Notes: generated by a model not told the origin, from the letters alone. A DNA stretch of 64,000 nt from Ostreococcus lucimarinus CCE9901 (GCF_000092065.1 NC_009355.1:372001-436000); one strand, 5' to 3'; numbered from the stretch's first letter, positions 28,823 through 39,076 are shown. Numbers and translations are program-made.

Positions 28823-29894
28823 GGACGCCGGCGCGGACGATTTTTGCCTCGCCCGTGGGCTCGCCGTCGGAAGAGGCCAACTTGTTGATCGCCCAAGCGT
28901 GCTCCATGCCGTCGACGACTTCGCCAAAGATGACGTACGAGCCATCTAAATGCGGCGCTGGGGCCATGACGATACTAAAGTGCCCTGTGTTGGTGTTTGG
29001 TCCGGCGTTGGCGACGCTTAGCAAACCAGGCCGGTCGTGTTTGAGTCGCAAGCCGCCGGGATCGTCGTCGAACGCTTTTCCCGGATTCACAGCACTTCCC
29101 GAGGCGGTGTGCGACCCTGTCTGGTCAATGAATCGGTCGAGAATTCTATAAAACTTCGAACCGACCCATGTATACTCTTCCGAAGGTTCGCCCACGCACA
29201 TTCGTCGGAAATTTTCCGCCGCGAGCGGGCTCGTGTCGGCGTACAATACAAATTCGATGCGCTCCGCGTCAGCGCCGTCGATGGAGACGTCGAGGTACAC
29301 GCGATGATTCCCTTTGGCGTGGCGTCTTTTAGTCTTCGCTCTTTCTTCTGCGTTGACTTCTTCCTCCGCTTTTTCCGCTTCTTCCGATGAAAACAACGCC
29401 CCGCTCGTCCATCGAGAGTCACCGCCTCGTCGTTCCGCGGCAAACAGTGCCCGCGCCGCGTTCTTCGCGTCGTACTTCAACCAACACTCCCCGCGCTTTC
29501 TATCACCTCCGCACCCCCCTTCGTCGCCGCACCAGACCCATACGTTACATTTTCTCGCGCTCTCTTCGCACGCTCGGCAGCACGCCTCGGCGCTCGACGT
29601 CTTGAAATCGCTGCCCCAGCGCACGACGCCGCCGTCGAGCTCAACGCGAGCCCCGACGTCCGCACCGCACGTTCCGGTCATCGATGATCGTCGTGAATCG
29701 ATCGCGCGCACGACATCGACGTCATCGACGCCATTTACGTCGCTCACGAACGCGCGCGAGTGCGACGTGATTGGATTGTTCACGATGACGTAAAACGCGA
29801 GCGCAACGGCGGCGGCCACGGAGTAACGCACCGTACGCAGAAGCGCTCGAGCGTCGACATTTCGTCTGTACTGCCCGCCACGCGCGAGAGCCAT
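28806..29894 (-). CDS. Membrane-anchored cyclophilin (PPIase) with PAN/apple-type domain
   Basis: The 362-residue protein has a basic N-terminus, one membrane segment (about residues 24-44, SVAAAVALAFYVIV), a Cys-rich PAN/apple-like domain (about 74-150: CCRACEESARKCNVWVWC, then GECWLKYDA), a charged linker and a cyclophilin domain (about 197-358). Cyclophilin active-site residues are visible in FYRILDRFIDQTG (Arg, Phe, Gln) and LLSVANAGPNTNTGHF. The usual Trp of the cyclosporin site is His in APHLDGSYVIFG. It is predicted to be a type II protein with the catalytic domain in the secretory lumen or outside the cell. The stop sits inside a 42-bp tandem repeat. Confidence 0.85.
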   Translation of the reverse strand: MALARGGQYRRNVDARALLRTVRYSVAAAVALAFYVIVNNPITSHSRAFVSDVNGVDDVDVVRAIDSRRSSMTGTCGADVGARVELDGGVVRWGSDFKTSSAEACCRACEESARKCNVWVWCGDEGGCGGDRKRGECWLKYDAKNAARALFAAERRGGDSRWTSGALFSSEEAEKAEEEVNAEERAKTKRRHAKGNHRVYLDVSIDGADAERIEFVLYADTSPLAAENFRRMCVGEPSEEYTWVGSKFYRILDRFIDQTGSHTASGSAVNPGKAFDDDPGGLRLKHDRPGLLSVANAGPNTNTGHFSIVMAPAPHLDGSYVIFGEVVDGMEHAWAINKLASSDGEPTGEAKIVRAGVLESFR

Positions 29895-29972
29895 CGCCGC
29901 GCGGAGGTCTGACGAGGAAGGACGACGCGAGCCAGTCGAAAATATCTATTTCTACGTTACAACTAAGATGAG

Positions 29973-31901
29973 CTAGTACGCGTTGGAAAACGCGGTATTC
30001 GCGCGCCCGTCGAGATGGCGAGGACTTTCACCGCTCGTCAACGCGGTGTACATGGACGGCTCCGCGGCGGGCTGTTTTGGATTCGGCGCGGCGGCGCCCG
30101 ACGCCGTCGGAGGAAGACCAGACTTCTTCGCAAGCTTGGCAGATACTTCGTACTTCATCGTCGGCTTTATGGCCATATGGAACTGCGCTTCAAGACCGGC
30201 AAAGGAGCCAAAAATCATGTCAGCCAAGGGCATGAGCATCCATTGCACTTGGCTCACGAGTTGCCACCACATTGGCGCGACGTTGCACTCGAAGTGTTCT
30301 CTGTCGTGAATGACGAAGAGACGAATGTAAAATTCACTGATGATGATGGCCCAGCACGCAAACGTCATCGGAAAGAACGCTACTACGGTGAGAGAGCGTA
30401 ACCCAATTCCAAATGGATACGTCTCGAGCACTGGGTTCGCCCAAGTCGAGCATAAACCGCCCAACATGCACGTAAACCAAAAGAGAGTCCACGAAATGTG
30501 GTGCTCCGCCGCGTGCACGTACAGCTTCATCATCCGCGTGAATGAAACCTTGTCTCGTCTCTCTAAGTAATTCATCACGATGTACGACAGATCGATCGCC
30601 CCCCAGGCGTGTCTTTTGGCTTGAATGTATCGAGCCTTAATGGCCTCATTCCATGACCGCTCTTCGATGGCATCGTTGCCCATCACCATGAAGATGGGCA
30701 CAACGCGGTAATCACCATCCTTTTTAAACCAGCACTTTAAATAGTGGTGCCAATCTTCGGGGATGATATCCACATCCCAACCACCGCACTCGATGGACGT
30801 TCTGAGACTTTGCGAATAAATCGCAAATGGGAACGGATGACTAAACGGCGACGCGAGTTGACCGAGGAAACCGACGCTATCAATCACAGCCTTGATACGA
30901 ATGAGAATCGGTACGTTCCAAATGTTCGGGAAAAAAGTCTCCGCAGCCTGGTACGTGGTGTTGTACGGCTTTGGATTTTGCACGTGATTATACGCCAAGC
31001 AGTCCATGAACTGCGAGTCAAAGTACGTATCCGCGTCGCACACCGTGAGCATAATTTGCTCCGGCGCCAATCCGCGCTTCTCCACAAACTCTCTCTTGAC
31101 GCATCGAACCGACCACGCACAGTTCGAACTTTTCCCGACCGCCTCGCCTGCGCCGAGCACGTGCTTGGTGTAATACAGTCCCAGGAGCGACGACCCGAAC
31201 TCGTCGATTAGTTCTCCCACCTTGGCCGGCGCCTCGGTGTCTCGACTCTCCGTCGCGAGTACGACGATTAATCGCTCTTTCGCACACGTCTGCGTCGCCA
31301 ACGTCCCTACAGTCTTACGCAGTGTCCCGAGAGGCTCTTTGTACGTGGGAATCACGCACACATGGATGATATCGTTAAACTTATCCGTGAGTCCGCGCTT
31401 CAACTTCCCGTCCACGCCGCTCGTCCACGTGTGCTCGTCGTCCCCAACCAACGTCGGTTTTTCGTTCGCCTTGTACACCTGTCCGGCGCCGCCAAAGAAC
31501 CTATCGTAACACGGTGATTTCAACGTTCCATCGTTTCCGAGTCGATGCCAATCCGCATCCTTATACGTGTGTAACAACGGAATCCCAACCAGCAACGCCG
31601 CGAAGCCGCTGTGAATGCCTTTCACCCACCCATAACAAATGTACGCGCAGATGAACGCCACCGTCAGCGCTGGGCTCAGGCGCGCCCCCCACAGCAAAAC
31701 AAACGTAATCAGCGTCATGCTCATCGCGAATGGCAGCGTGAACATCACCCGTTCCAACGCTCCGCCGCGGTACGCGATGTTGTCCCGAAGATCCTCGCTC
31801 GCGTCGTCGAGCAACGCGGCGTCGCCGACGTCCATCGAGCGCACTTTCGGGCGCGCGAGGGCGTCGGAGACGACCAAGCGCACTCGCGTCGATCGAGTCA
31901 T
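29973..31901 (-). CDS. Membrane glycosyltransferase, GT2 family (cellulose-synthase-like topology)
   Basis: The 642-residue protein has two N-terminal membrane segments (about residues 52-110), a GT-A domain and four to five C-terminal membrane segments. GT2 motifs are HVCVIPTYKEPLGTLRKTV (UDP-sugar binding), a DAD in LTVCDADTYFDS, an ED in DIIPEDWHHYLK and a Q--RHAWG variant of the QxxRW motif. These four motifs define processive beta-glycosyltransferases (cellulose, glucan, chitin or hyaluronan type). The sugar product cannot be told from the sequence. The C-terminal tail is a Pro/Ala-rich cytosolic stretch. A second in-frame ATG at 31835 could also be the start. Confidence 0.85.
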   Translation of the reverse strand: MTRSTRVRLVVSDALARPKVRSMDVGDAALLDDASEDLRDNIAYRGGALERVMFTLPFAMSMTLITFVLLWGARLSPALTVAFICAYICYGWVKGIHSGFAALLVGIPLLHTYKDADWHRLGNDGTLKSPCYDRFFGGAGQVYKANEKPTLVGDDEHTWTSGVDGKLKRGLTDKFNDIIHVCVIPTYKEPLGTLRKTVGTLATQTCAKERLIVVLATESRDTEAPAKVGELIDEFGSSLLGLYYTKHVLGAGEAVGKSSNCAWSVRCVKREFVEKRGLAPEQIMLTVCDADTYFDSQFMDCLAYNHVQNPKPYNTTYQAAETFFPNIWNVPILIRIKAVIDSVGFLGQLASPFSHPFPFAIYSQSLRTSIECGGWDVDIIPEDWHHYLKCWFKKDGDYRVVPIFMVMGNDAIEERSWNEAIKARYIQAKRHAWGAIDLSYIVMNYLERRDKVSFTRMMKLYVHAAEHHISWTLFWFTCMLGGLCSTWANPVLETYPFGIGLRSLTVVAFFPMTFACWAIIISEFYIRLFVIHDREHFECNVAPMWWQLVSQVQWMLMPLADMIFGSFAGLEAQFHMAIKPTMKYEVSAKLAKKSGLPPTASGAAAPNPKQPAAEPSMYTALTSGESPRHLDGRANTAFSNAY

Positions 31902-32191
31902 CGCTCGCGCGAGCGTGGCGGTCGCGCGCGACGACGTGTGCGGCCGCAGACGAGCCGTAACACCCTCCGGCGCGGTGACAGTCCGTGTGGCTGCGCAATC
32001 GAGTTCACGATAGAAATCGCGCGCGCGGGCGCGTCAGACTCATGCGCGGCGCTCGACGGGGCGTCCTGAACGTCTTACGCGCGACGTTTGAACTCTCCGT
32101 CGCGTCTCGAGGGGCGCTGCGTCGATACTCAGCGCGGACGCACGGTTTAATCGCGCGTACTCCGAGCGTGGAACCGACCGCGTCGAGCGCG

Positions 32192-34303
32192 ATGCGAACG
32201 AAAGTCAGCGCATCGACGGTCGCGCGCACGTTTGACGGTGCGCGGCGATGCGCGCGATCGTTCGCAACGCCGGCGCGAAGGGTGGTGACTCGAGCGGCGT
32301 CGCGCGAGGACGACAGCGAGCGGACGTATTTGCAAACTTTGAAAATTGCAAACTTTGCGTTGGTGAGCGAGCAGACGATTGAGTTTGAGAAGGGGTTGAA
32401 TGTCATCACCGGGAAGTCGGGATCGGGTAAATCGGTGCTGTTGGACGCCATCGCGCAGATTTGTGGATCACCGGCGAAGGAGGAGAGCATTCGGGCGAAC
32501 GCGGGTGGGGCGAAACTGGAGGCGACGTTTCGCGTGGCGACGGCGTCTCTCGGATCGATTTACGACATCGTGAACGATCAGATTACGTCTTTGTCCACGA
32601 AGGATGGGAAAAATGTCAAGCCGTTCGCACCGCCGAAAGAAGACGCAAATGCGTTGAATATCACGAGGGAGTTGCAGTACGTCGACTCGAGCGGGAAGAC
32701 GAAGCGCATTCGAAGCGTGTGTCGCATCAATGGCAGAGTGGTCCCACTGAAAGCACTCAAGGCTTTGGGTGAGATTCTCATGGATTTCAATGGTCAAGGC
32801 GCTGCGTCGACGCTGAGCGACGAGAACGCGCAGCTAGAGTTGTTGGATGAGTGGGCAGGCACGAAGGCGATGCGACAAAAATTTGAGCGCCTGTCCACGG
32901 AGTTGGCGGTACAGTTCAACAAGGTGAAGAACGCGGTAGAGCTCTTGCCGGGCGAGCGCGAAGAACTCGAAGCTTTGTTGGAGGAGTATTACGCAGTTGA
33001 TCCGGAGCCACTCGAAGACGTCGCCTTGAAAGCTGAACTTAGAAGGTTGGAGTCGAGCCGAGTCGCCGTGGAAATGTGCGGTTCTGTGATTTCAACCATC
33101 GCGGGCGAGCGTGGAGCGAGAGGTTTGCTTCGTGAAGCTGCGCACGAAGTGAAAGGCTTGATCGCCGCTGCCGAACGCCGCGCTGAGAGCGCGAGTTCGT
33201 CAACGCGCACCCCAGGAGATGAGGACTCAGCGTCTGAACCGGAACCAGGCCTCGACGAGGCGTCGCTGCAAGGCTTGAACGATGCGCTCGACCTCCTTTA
33301 CCAGGCCGAACAAATCTCCGAGAACGCGGAGGAGCAGGTGGGAAAGTACGCCGAAGCCCTCGCGAGCTCGCCACACCGGCGAGAGGAAGCGCAGGCACGT
33401 TTGCGCGAACTCGATAGATTGTTCAAAACGCTGCGAGTGCGAACCGCCGACGCTGCCATTGAAGCCGCTCAAGCTGCTCAGGAAAGGCTCGAAGCCGCGG
33501 AGGTGGGCGAAGAAGAACGCGAAGAAAGTATCGCGGAGTTGGATCGCTTACGCAAGGCCACCGCGGATTGTGCGTTCCAATTAGCGCTTGCTCGTCGAGA
33601 AGCCGCGGGCGCCCTCAGAGGTGCCGTCACGTCGGCTTTGACGGACCTGGAGATGGCTGGAAGCCGATTCGACGTCACTCTTTCGTGGACTGCGCGCGAG
33701 GGAGCGAGTGAGGATACGAATGGAAACGTTTTGCGCGTCCCGAGAGCGAGCGAAATCGGTGAAGACGACCATCTTGTCTTTGCGGTGCGTCCGACTGGTT
33801 TGGATCGCGCGACGTTTTTGCTCGCCGCCGGACAAAACGAACCGCTCCGACCGATGGCGTCGATCGCTTCCGGTGGTGAAAAGGCTCGATTAATGCTCGC
33901 ATTGAAAATGGCTCCAGTCATGACGGATGATTACGCGAGCACGCGCGCTAATCGAGAGCTCGCGAGCGGTGGCATCTCCGTCTTTGACGAAGTCGACAGC
34001 GGCGTCGGCGGTCGCGTCGGCGCTCGCATCGGCCACGCCCTTCGTCGCCTCACCACCACGGGCTCGCAGCAAGTTTTGTGTGTCACCCATCTCCCTCAAG
34101 TCGCCGCGTGCGGCGATACCCACCTCATAGTTTCCAAATCACCCGACGACGACGCCGACGGTCGCACCACCATCGACATCCGCCGCATCGATTCTCGCGA
34201 CTCTCGCGTCGAGGAAATCTCCCAAATGCTCGGCATCGGCGACGTCGAGGGTCGCGAGAGCGCCAACAGACTCGTCGACGAGGCCGTCGCCGCGTTTTCC
34301 TAA
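32192..34303 (+). CDS. RECN: RecN-type SMC-like DNA repair ATPase, organelle-targeted
   Basis: The 703-residue protein starts with a basic, hydroxylated transit-like leader (MRTKVSASTVARTFDGARRC). The RecN N-lobe follows (LKIANFALVSEQTIEFEKGL) with Walker A GKSGSGKS at about residues 74-81. Two coiled-coil stretches flank the middle, and the C-lobe has ABC signature SIASGGEKARLMLALK, Walker B SVFDEVDSGVGGRVGA and VLCVTHLPQVAACGD. RecN acts in double-strand-break repair; plant and algal copies are of bacterial origin and expected in plastids or mitochondria. An upstream in-frame ATG at 32042 exists; 32192 gives the better transit peptide. Confidence 0.9.
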   Translation: MRTKVSASTVARTFDGARRCARSFATPARRVVTRAASREDDSERTYLQTLKIANFALVSEQTIEFEKGLNVITGKSGSGKSVLLDAIAQICGSPAKEESIRANAGGAKLEATFRVATASLGSIYDIVNDQITSLSTKDGKNVKPFAPPKEDANALNITRELQYVDSSGKTKRIRSVCRINGRVVPLKALKALGEILMDFNGQGAASTLSDENAQLELLDEWAGTKAMRQKFERLSTELAVQFNKVKNAVELLPGEREELEALLEEYYAVDPEPLEDVALKAELRRLESSRVAVEMCGSVISTIAGERGARGLLREAAHEVKGLIAAAERRAESASSSTRTPGDEDSASEPEPGLDEASLQGLNDALDLLYQAEQISENAEEQVGKYAEALASSPHRREEAQARLRELDRLFKTLRVRTADAAIEAAQAAQERLEAAEVGEEEREESIAELDRLRKATADCAFQLALARREAAGALRGAVTSALTDLEMAGSRFDVTLSWTAREGASEDTNGNVLRVPRASEIGEDDHLVFAVRPTGLDRATFLLAAGQNEPLRPMASIASGGEKARLMLALKMAPVMTDDYASTRANRELASGGISVFDEVDSGVGGRVGARIGHALRRLTTTGSQQVLCVTHLPQVAACGDTHLIVSKSPDDDADGRTTIDIRRIDSRDSRVEEISQMLGIGDVEGRESANRLVDEAVAAFS

Positions 34304-34493
34304 TCATCGCTTGTAACGCAGTCGTCGCCGCCGCCCGCGCGCCGGTTACCATCAATTTGAAACCCGATCTTTTTTTCCCAAACGACGGGACTCCGCGTCG
34401 AGTCCTGATTCGTCGTTCTTCTCGAACTTTCGAGAGAAACGAGAAACTGCCGCTGACGCGGCAGTTCGCGGCGCGAGCGAGCGAGCGCGAGCG

Positions 34494-37400
34494 ATGGAGC
34501 GCGCGGAGAGCCCGCCGCGCGCGCGGCGAACCTCCGTCGACGGCGGACGCATGGGAAGCCCGCGAAACAGCCAAGACCTGAGCGGCACGCTCGCGTCGTC
34601 GCCGCTGAGGAACTTGCACGCCGACTCCGAGGCTGGACGACTGGCGCGCGCGTCCATGAGCTCGCTCACGGGCGCCGTGGCCAGCCGAGGCTCGATCGAT
34701 GACTTGCGACAACGCATGGAGACGATCGGGACGCCCGCGACCGTGGCCGCGGGGGCGGGAGCGAACGCGGGGGAGATTGAAACCACGCGCGTCGATCGGT
34801 TGTTGCGCGAACGCGAGCAGATGCGAAAGACTCGATCGCAGACGAATCTGAACGCGAGCGATGAGGGCGATGATTTTGATGGTGAATCCGTTGGACGCGT
34901 GCAGTCCCTCATCATCGCGGCGAATCGATTGCCGATCAGTGTGAAGAAGAAGCCGGACGGGACGTGGGATCTTCGGACGTCGGCGGGCGGACTGGTGAGC
35001 GCGCTGTTGGGCGTACGAAAGACGTACGACATGACGTGGATTGGATGGCCGGGGGTGTTCGTAGAAGAGGGACCCGATCGCGACGCGCTCACGGCGACGT
35101 TACGTAAGCAGAACTTCTTGCCGGTGTACTTGACGAAGACGCAAGTCGAGCTGTATTACAATGGGTACTGCAACAATGTGCTGTGGTCGCTGTTTCACTA
35201 CGTGCCGCTGAGTTTCGAAGCCAAGCTCAGCGAAGATACGAACATGCACGCGCAATGGTTGGCTTATAAGGAAGCCAATCGCGCGTTTAGCGATGCCATC
35301 ATGAGCGTGTATCGCACAGGGGACGTCGTCTGGGCGCACGATTACCATTTGATGCTCGTGCCGCAAATGTTGCGAGCGTACGAAGATAGCATGAAAATTG
35401 GTTGGTTTCTGCACACGCCGTTTCCGAGTTCGGAAATTTACCGAATGTTGCCGATGAGAGAAGAGCTGTTGCACGGGTGTTTGGCGGCTGATCTCGTTGG
35501 CTTTCACACGTACGATTACGCGCGGCACTTTGTATCGGCGACGAGCCGAATTCTTGGTTTAGAGGCGACACCCGAGGGCGTGGAAAATAACGGGAGCTTT
35601 ACGCGTGTTGCGGCGTTTCCCATCGGTATCGATCCGGGTCGCTTCACCTCGGCTCTACGCACAAATGAGGTGCAGGTGCACATTAACGAGCTCCGCGAAC
35701 GCTTCCGAGGTCGCAAAGTCATGCTCGGTGTCGACCGTCTCGACATGATCAAGGGTATCCCGCACAAGTTGTTGGCGTTTGAGAAATTTTTGAGTGAGAA
35801 TCCTGATTGGGCGAATAAGGTGATTCTCATCCAGATCGCCGTGCCGACTCGCAGCGACGTTCCGGAGTACCAACGACTCGCCTCGCAAGTGCACGAACTT
35901 GTTGGGAGAATCAACGGCCGTTTCGGCTCCATCGGGAGCGTTCCGATTCAGCATTTGGATTGTACTATGCAGTTTCCTGAGCTTTGCGCGCTTTATGCAG
36001 TTACAGACGTCATGCTCGTCACTTCTCAGCGCGACGGTATGAACCTCGTCTCTTATGAGTTTGTTTCGTGCCAAAGCAAGAACGACGCCGGCGTGTTGGT
36101 TCTATCCGAATTCGCGGGCGCCGCGCAGTCTATCGGCGCTGGGGCTCTTTTAGTGAACCCGTACAACGTCACCGACGTCGCAAGCGCCATTAAAGACGCG
36201 TTAACGATGCCTGAAGTGGAAAAGATTGAGCGACACAGAAGCAGCTTCTCGCACGTGAGCATTCACACTTCGCAAGCGTGGGCGGACACGTTCATCAGTG
36301 AACTCAACGACACGCACGTCGAAGCAGAATTACGTCAAAAGCGTATTCCGCCGCATCTCAAGCCCGAAGCGATGGTCAAATCGTTTCAAATGGGTAAAGA
36401 ACGGCTCATCATTCTGGGCTACAACGCCACACTCACCGATCCCATGGAGAGCAAGACCAAGATACGGCCGAAGCTCGAGTCGCAGAAGAGTCGTCACAAG
36501 ATTCATCCGGTCGCACAGGAGTGCCTCACGCGCCTGTGCGATGATCCTAATACCACTGTTTGTATCTTCAGCGGTTCCGAGCGCAACAAGTTGGCGCAAA
36601 TCTTTGCGATGTTGCCCAAGGTTTGGATCGCGGCGGAAAATGGCGTTTTTATTCGACCACCACTTCAAGGCAAGAACGGCACCGACACTCCAAAGTGGCT
36701 GACCATGATTGAGACTACGAATTTGGACTGGTTGGAGAGCGTTGAAGTCGTTTTTGAGTACTTTTGTGAGCGTACTCCGAGAAGTCACGTGGAGATGCGC
36801 GAAACGTCGCTGGTGTGGAGTTACAAGTACGCCGATCCGGACTTTGGTCGTCAACAAGCGCGCGACTTGCTACAGCACTTATGGACTGGCCCGATTTCGA
36901 ATGCTCCCGTGGATGTCATCATGGGTGCAAAGTCTGTCGAAGTGCGTCCGGTCGGCTTGAGCAAGGGAACCGCAGTCGAGCGCATCGTGCAAATGATCGG
37001 CGGACACGGCAAAGAACTCATTGAAGTCGATTTCGTCGCGTGCTGCGGTCACTTCTTAGGCCGTGACGAGGATATCTTCTCGTTCTTGGAGATGAAGTCT
37101 TTGCCTCCGGAGGATCAGTTGCCAGCTGTGCAAACTTCGCCGGGATCTCCCATCAAAATGAACAGCGCCGTCGGCATTTCCAGCCCGATTGCGGGCGACC
37201 CTGATTCCGACGACGAAAAGAAAGAAGCCGATATTCGATTCCACGACGTCTTCACCTGCACCGTTGGACGCAAACGTTCGAGTGCTCGGTACTACGTGAA
37301 CGATTCCGACGAGATTGCGCAGTGTCTCGCAGCCCTGACGAACAGCTTGAACGACGGAAAAGGCTTCATCGAACTCTTGCAGTTTGAGGACTCGTTGTCG

Positions 37401-37511
37401 AGCGCTCCTTCGATGAGCAGCTCTAGAAACAACTTACGCGAACGAATCGGGAGTTTACCCCTCGTCAACGAGAAGGAGGTCTTTCGAACCTCAAGCGGAC
37501 AGAGCATTTAA
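34494..37511 (+). CDS. TPS1: Class I trehalose-6-phosphate synthase with inactive phosphatase domain
   Basis: The 1005-residue protein has a disordered Ser-rich N-terminal extension (about 130 residues), a GT20 synthase domain (about 135-620) and a TPP-like domain. The synthase keeps GWPG, HDYHLMLVPQ (about residue 282), GVDRLDMIKG (catalytic Arg/Lys, about 414-419) and SQRDGMNLVSYEF (about 510). In the TPP part the catalytic DxDxT is replaced by LGYNATLTDP (about 639), and the second Asp motif GDDRSDED reads GHFLGRDED. Loss of both motifs is known for plant class I TPS1, which has LGFNATLTEP. It therefore makes trehalose-6-phosphate, a sugar signal, from UDP-glucose and glucose-6-phosphate, but should not dephosphorylate it. 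Confidence 0.92.
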   Translation: MERAESPPRARRTSVDGGRMGSPRNSQDLSGTLASSPLRNLHADSEAGRLARASMSSLTGAVASRGSIDDLRQRMETIGTPATVAAGAGANAGEIETTRVDRLLREREQMRKTRSQTNLNASDEGDDFDGESVGRVQSLIIAANRLPISVKKKPDGTWDLRTSAGGLVSALLGVRKTYDMTWIGWPGVFVEEGPDRDALTATLRKQNFLPVYLTKTQVELYYNGYCNNVLWSLFHYVPLSFEAKLSEDTNMHAQWLAYKEANRAFSDAIMSVYRTGDVVWAHDYHLMLVPQMLRAYEDSMKIGWFLHTPFPSSEIYRMLPMREELLHGCLAADLVGFHTYDYARHFVSATSRILGLEATPEGVENNGSFTRVAAFPIGIDPGRFTSALRTNEVQVHINELRERFRGRKVMLGVDRLDMIKGIPHKLLAFEKFLSENPDWANKVILIQIAVPTRSDVPEYQRLASQVHELVGRINGRFGSIGSVPIQHLDCTMQFPELCALYAVTDVMLVTSQRDGMNLVSYEFVSCQSKNDAGVLVLSEFAGAAQSIGAGALLVNPYNVTDVASAIKDALTMPEVEKIERHRSSFSHVSIHTSQAWADTFISELNDTHVEAELRQKRIPPHLKPEAMVKSFQMGKERLIILGYNATLTDPMESKTKIRPKLESQKSRHKIHPVAQECLTRLCDDPNTTVCIFSGSERNKLAQIFAMLPKVWIAAENGVFIRPPLQGKNGTDTPKWLTMIETTNLDWLESVEVVFEYFCERTPRSHVEMRETSLVWSYKYADPDFGRQQARDLLQHLWTGPISNAPVDVIMGAKSVEVRPVGLSKGTAVERIVQMIGGHGKELIEVDFVACCGHFLGRDEDIFSFLEMKSLPPEDQLPAVQTSPGSPIKMNSAVGISSPIAGDPDSDDEKKEADIRFHDVFTCTVGRKRSSARYYVNDSDEIAQCLAALTNSLNDGKGFIELLQFEDSLSSAPSMSSSRNNLRERIGSLPLVNEKEVFRTSSGQSI

Positions 37512-37610
37512 ATCACTCGAACGATCCGTTCAAACCTACGCATTCAAAGCACGCACCACTAGCGACGAGTTGAGCATGTAAAAAATAACAATTACAACAT
37601 TGAGGCGTGG

Positions 37611-38984
37611 CTACAACATAGGAATATACGCAGGCAAAGCTTCAGTCCCGGAGTAATCGGGACTATAATCATCGTCTGATTTAGGCAAAGTTCGTTTATG
37701 CTCGTGAAGGAGCTTCATAATGCGCTCTTTAAGCTCATCGATTCCTCGACCTTCGTCGGCACTCGTCGCGGTCGCGTTTGGAATTTGCGCCATCGCGCGT
37801 TCAGCCTCCTTAACGTCCTCTTCGCTCCATAACTCTTGCGTATCCGGGTCTGTCTCACCTCCTAAAACCGGTACTAGTGCCGACTTGGAGAAGACGTCGA
37901 TCCACGGTCGACGCTCGGCGAATTGTTTGTAGAGCTCTTCTCTGAGCTGCAACTGGTCGTCGATGGACGTGCCCGATAGCCCGGTTAAATCGGTGACGAA
38001 AATCACGCACGTCGGCAAGTGCTCCAACGTCGCGATGGTGAGCATTTCAATTTTATTTCGATCGGCCTCCGATCGATTAATCAAGCCCGGGGTGTCCGTG
38101 ACCACGTGTCGCTCGTCGTCGACGAAAAAGTGCCCCATCTTGATGCCCTTCGTCGTGAACGGGTAGTTACACACTTCCGGCAATCCACTAGACAGCACGC
38201 GCACCAACGAGCTCTTCCCCACGTTCGGTGCACCGACGAGCGCGACTGTGGGCGTCTCGAGCTCCGCCACCGGAAGCTTCCGGAGCAACTTGGCGATGGA
38301 TTTCAAATCGTCCACGCACCTCGCGTACTTTCTGTAATACGCCTCCATCTCCGCGAACCCCTTCTCTCGCATCTCTTCCGCCTCTTTCAGCGCCGTCGTC
38401 TTCGTGACTTGCGACGCGTACCCTTTACCTATCCCAAGCATCCCCTTCCGCATCGAATCCACCGCCGCGAGCGTCGTTCTATACTTTTTATCGCTCAGCG
38501 TCAGCTCCAACAGCGCCCGCTCAAACGGGTGCAACCGCTCCGGCGGCGGAAACCCCTTCACGTACTCCTTCAACGGTTTACACACCCCCGTCGTCAGCGC
38601 GTCGAGTTGTTTCGCGCTCTTATTCCTCTCCCTCGCCGCATCCTTCAATCCCCGCGTCGGCGTCACCCGTCCCGCTCGTTTCACCGCGCTCGCGATCAAT
38701 TGCTCCGCGGGCGACACGTTCGGCAACCGCCCGAACGCTCCCGGCCGGTGCGCTCGCCTCGTCGTCGCCGCCACCGTTTCGTCCGTTCGCGCGTCCGCGT
38801 CTTCGTCCTCGCGTCCGCGCTCGCGCGGTTCGTCGCGCGCGTCCCTCGTCGACGTTCCCGCGTCGTCGCGCGCGTCGCCGCCGCCACCGCGCGCGCGCGT
38901 CGTCGTCGTCGTCGTCGCGCGTCGCGCTCGCGTCGTCCACGGTCGTCGCGACAGCGCGCCGGCGATCGCGCGCGCCGTCGCCAT
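37611..38984 (-). CDS. Nog1-type GTPase, predicted organellar
   Basis: The 457-residue protein has a long Arg/Thr-rich leader with the look of a plastid or mitochondrial transit peptide. A Nog1-type N-terminal helical region follows (LHPFERALLELTLSDKKY), then the G domain: G1 GAPNVGKSSLV (about residue 250), the TTKG switch, and G3 DTPGLINRSEADRN (about 293). The G4 position reads DVFSKSALVPV, where the family has NKxD. Nucleolar Nog1 acts in 60S subunit assembly; plant organellar relatives probably act on organellar ribosomes, so this role is inferred. Its promoter holds plant-type telobox repeats (39077-39094). Confidence 0.75.
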   Translation of the reverse strand: MATARAIAGALSRRPWTTRARRATTTTTTRARGGGGDARDDAGTSTRDARDEPRERGREDEDADARTDETVAATTRRAHRPGAFGRLPNVSPAEQLIASAVKRAGRVTPTRGLKDAARERNKSAKQLDALTTGVCKPLKEYVKGFPPPERLHPFERALLELTLSDKKYRTTLAAVDSMRKGMLGIGKGYASQVTKTTALKEAEEMREKGFAEMEAYYRKYARCVDDLKSIAKLLRKLPVAELETPTVALVGAPNVGKSSLVRVLSSGLPEVCNYPFTTKGIKMGHFFVDDERHVVTDTPGLINRSEADRNKIEMLTIATLEHLPTCVIFVTDLTGLSGTSIDDQLQLREELYKQFAERRPWIDVFSKSALVPVLGGETDPDTQELWSEEDVKEAERAMAQIPNATATSADEGRGIDELKERIMKLLHEHKRTLPKSDDDYSPDYSGTEALPAYIPML

Positions 38985-39076
38985 CGCGATCGCGCGCGCC
39001 GTCGACGCGTCGCGCCGTGCCGACGCCGTCGACGCGGCGCCGTCGCGCGCGAATGAATCGGCGCGCGGCGACCGAC

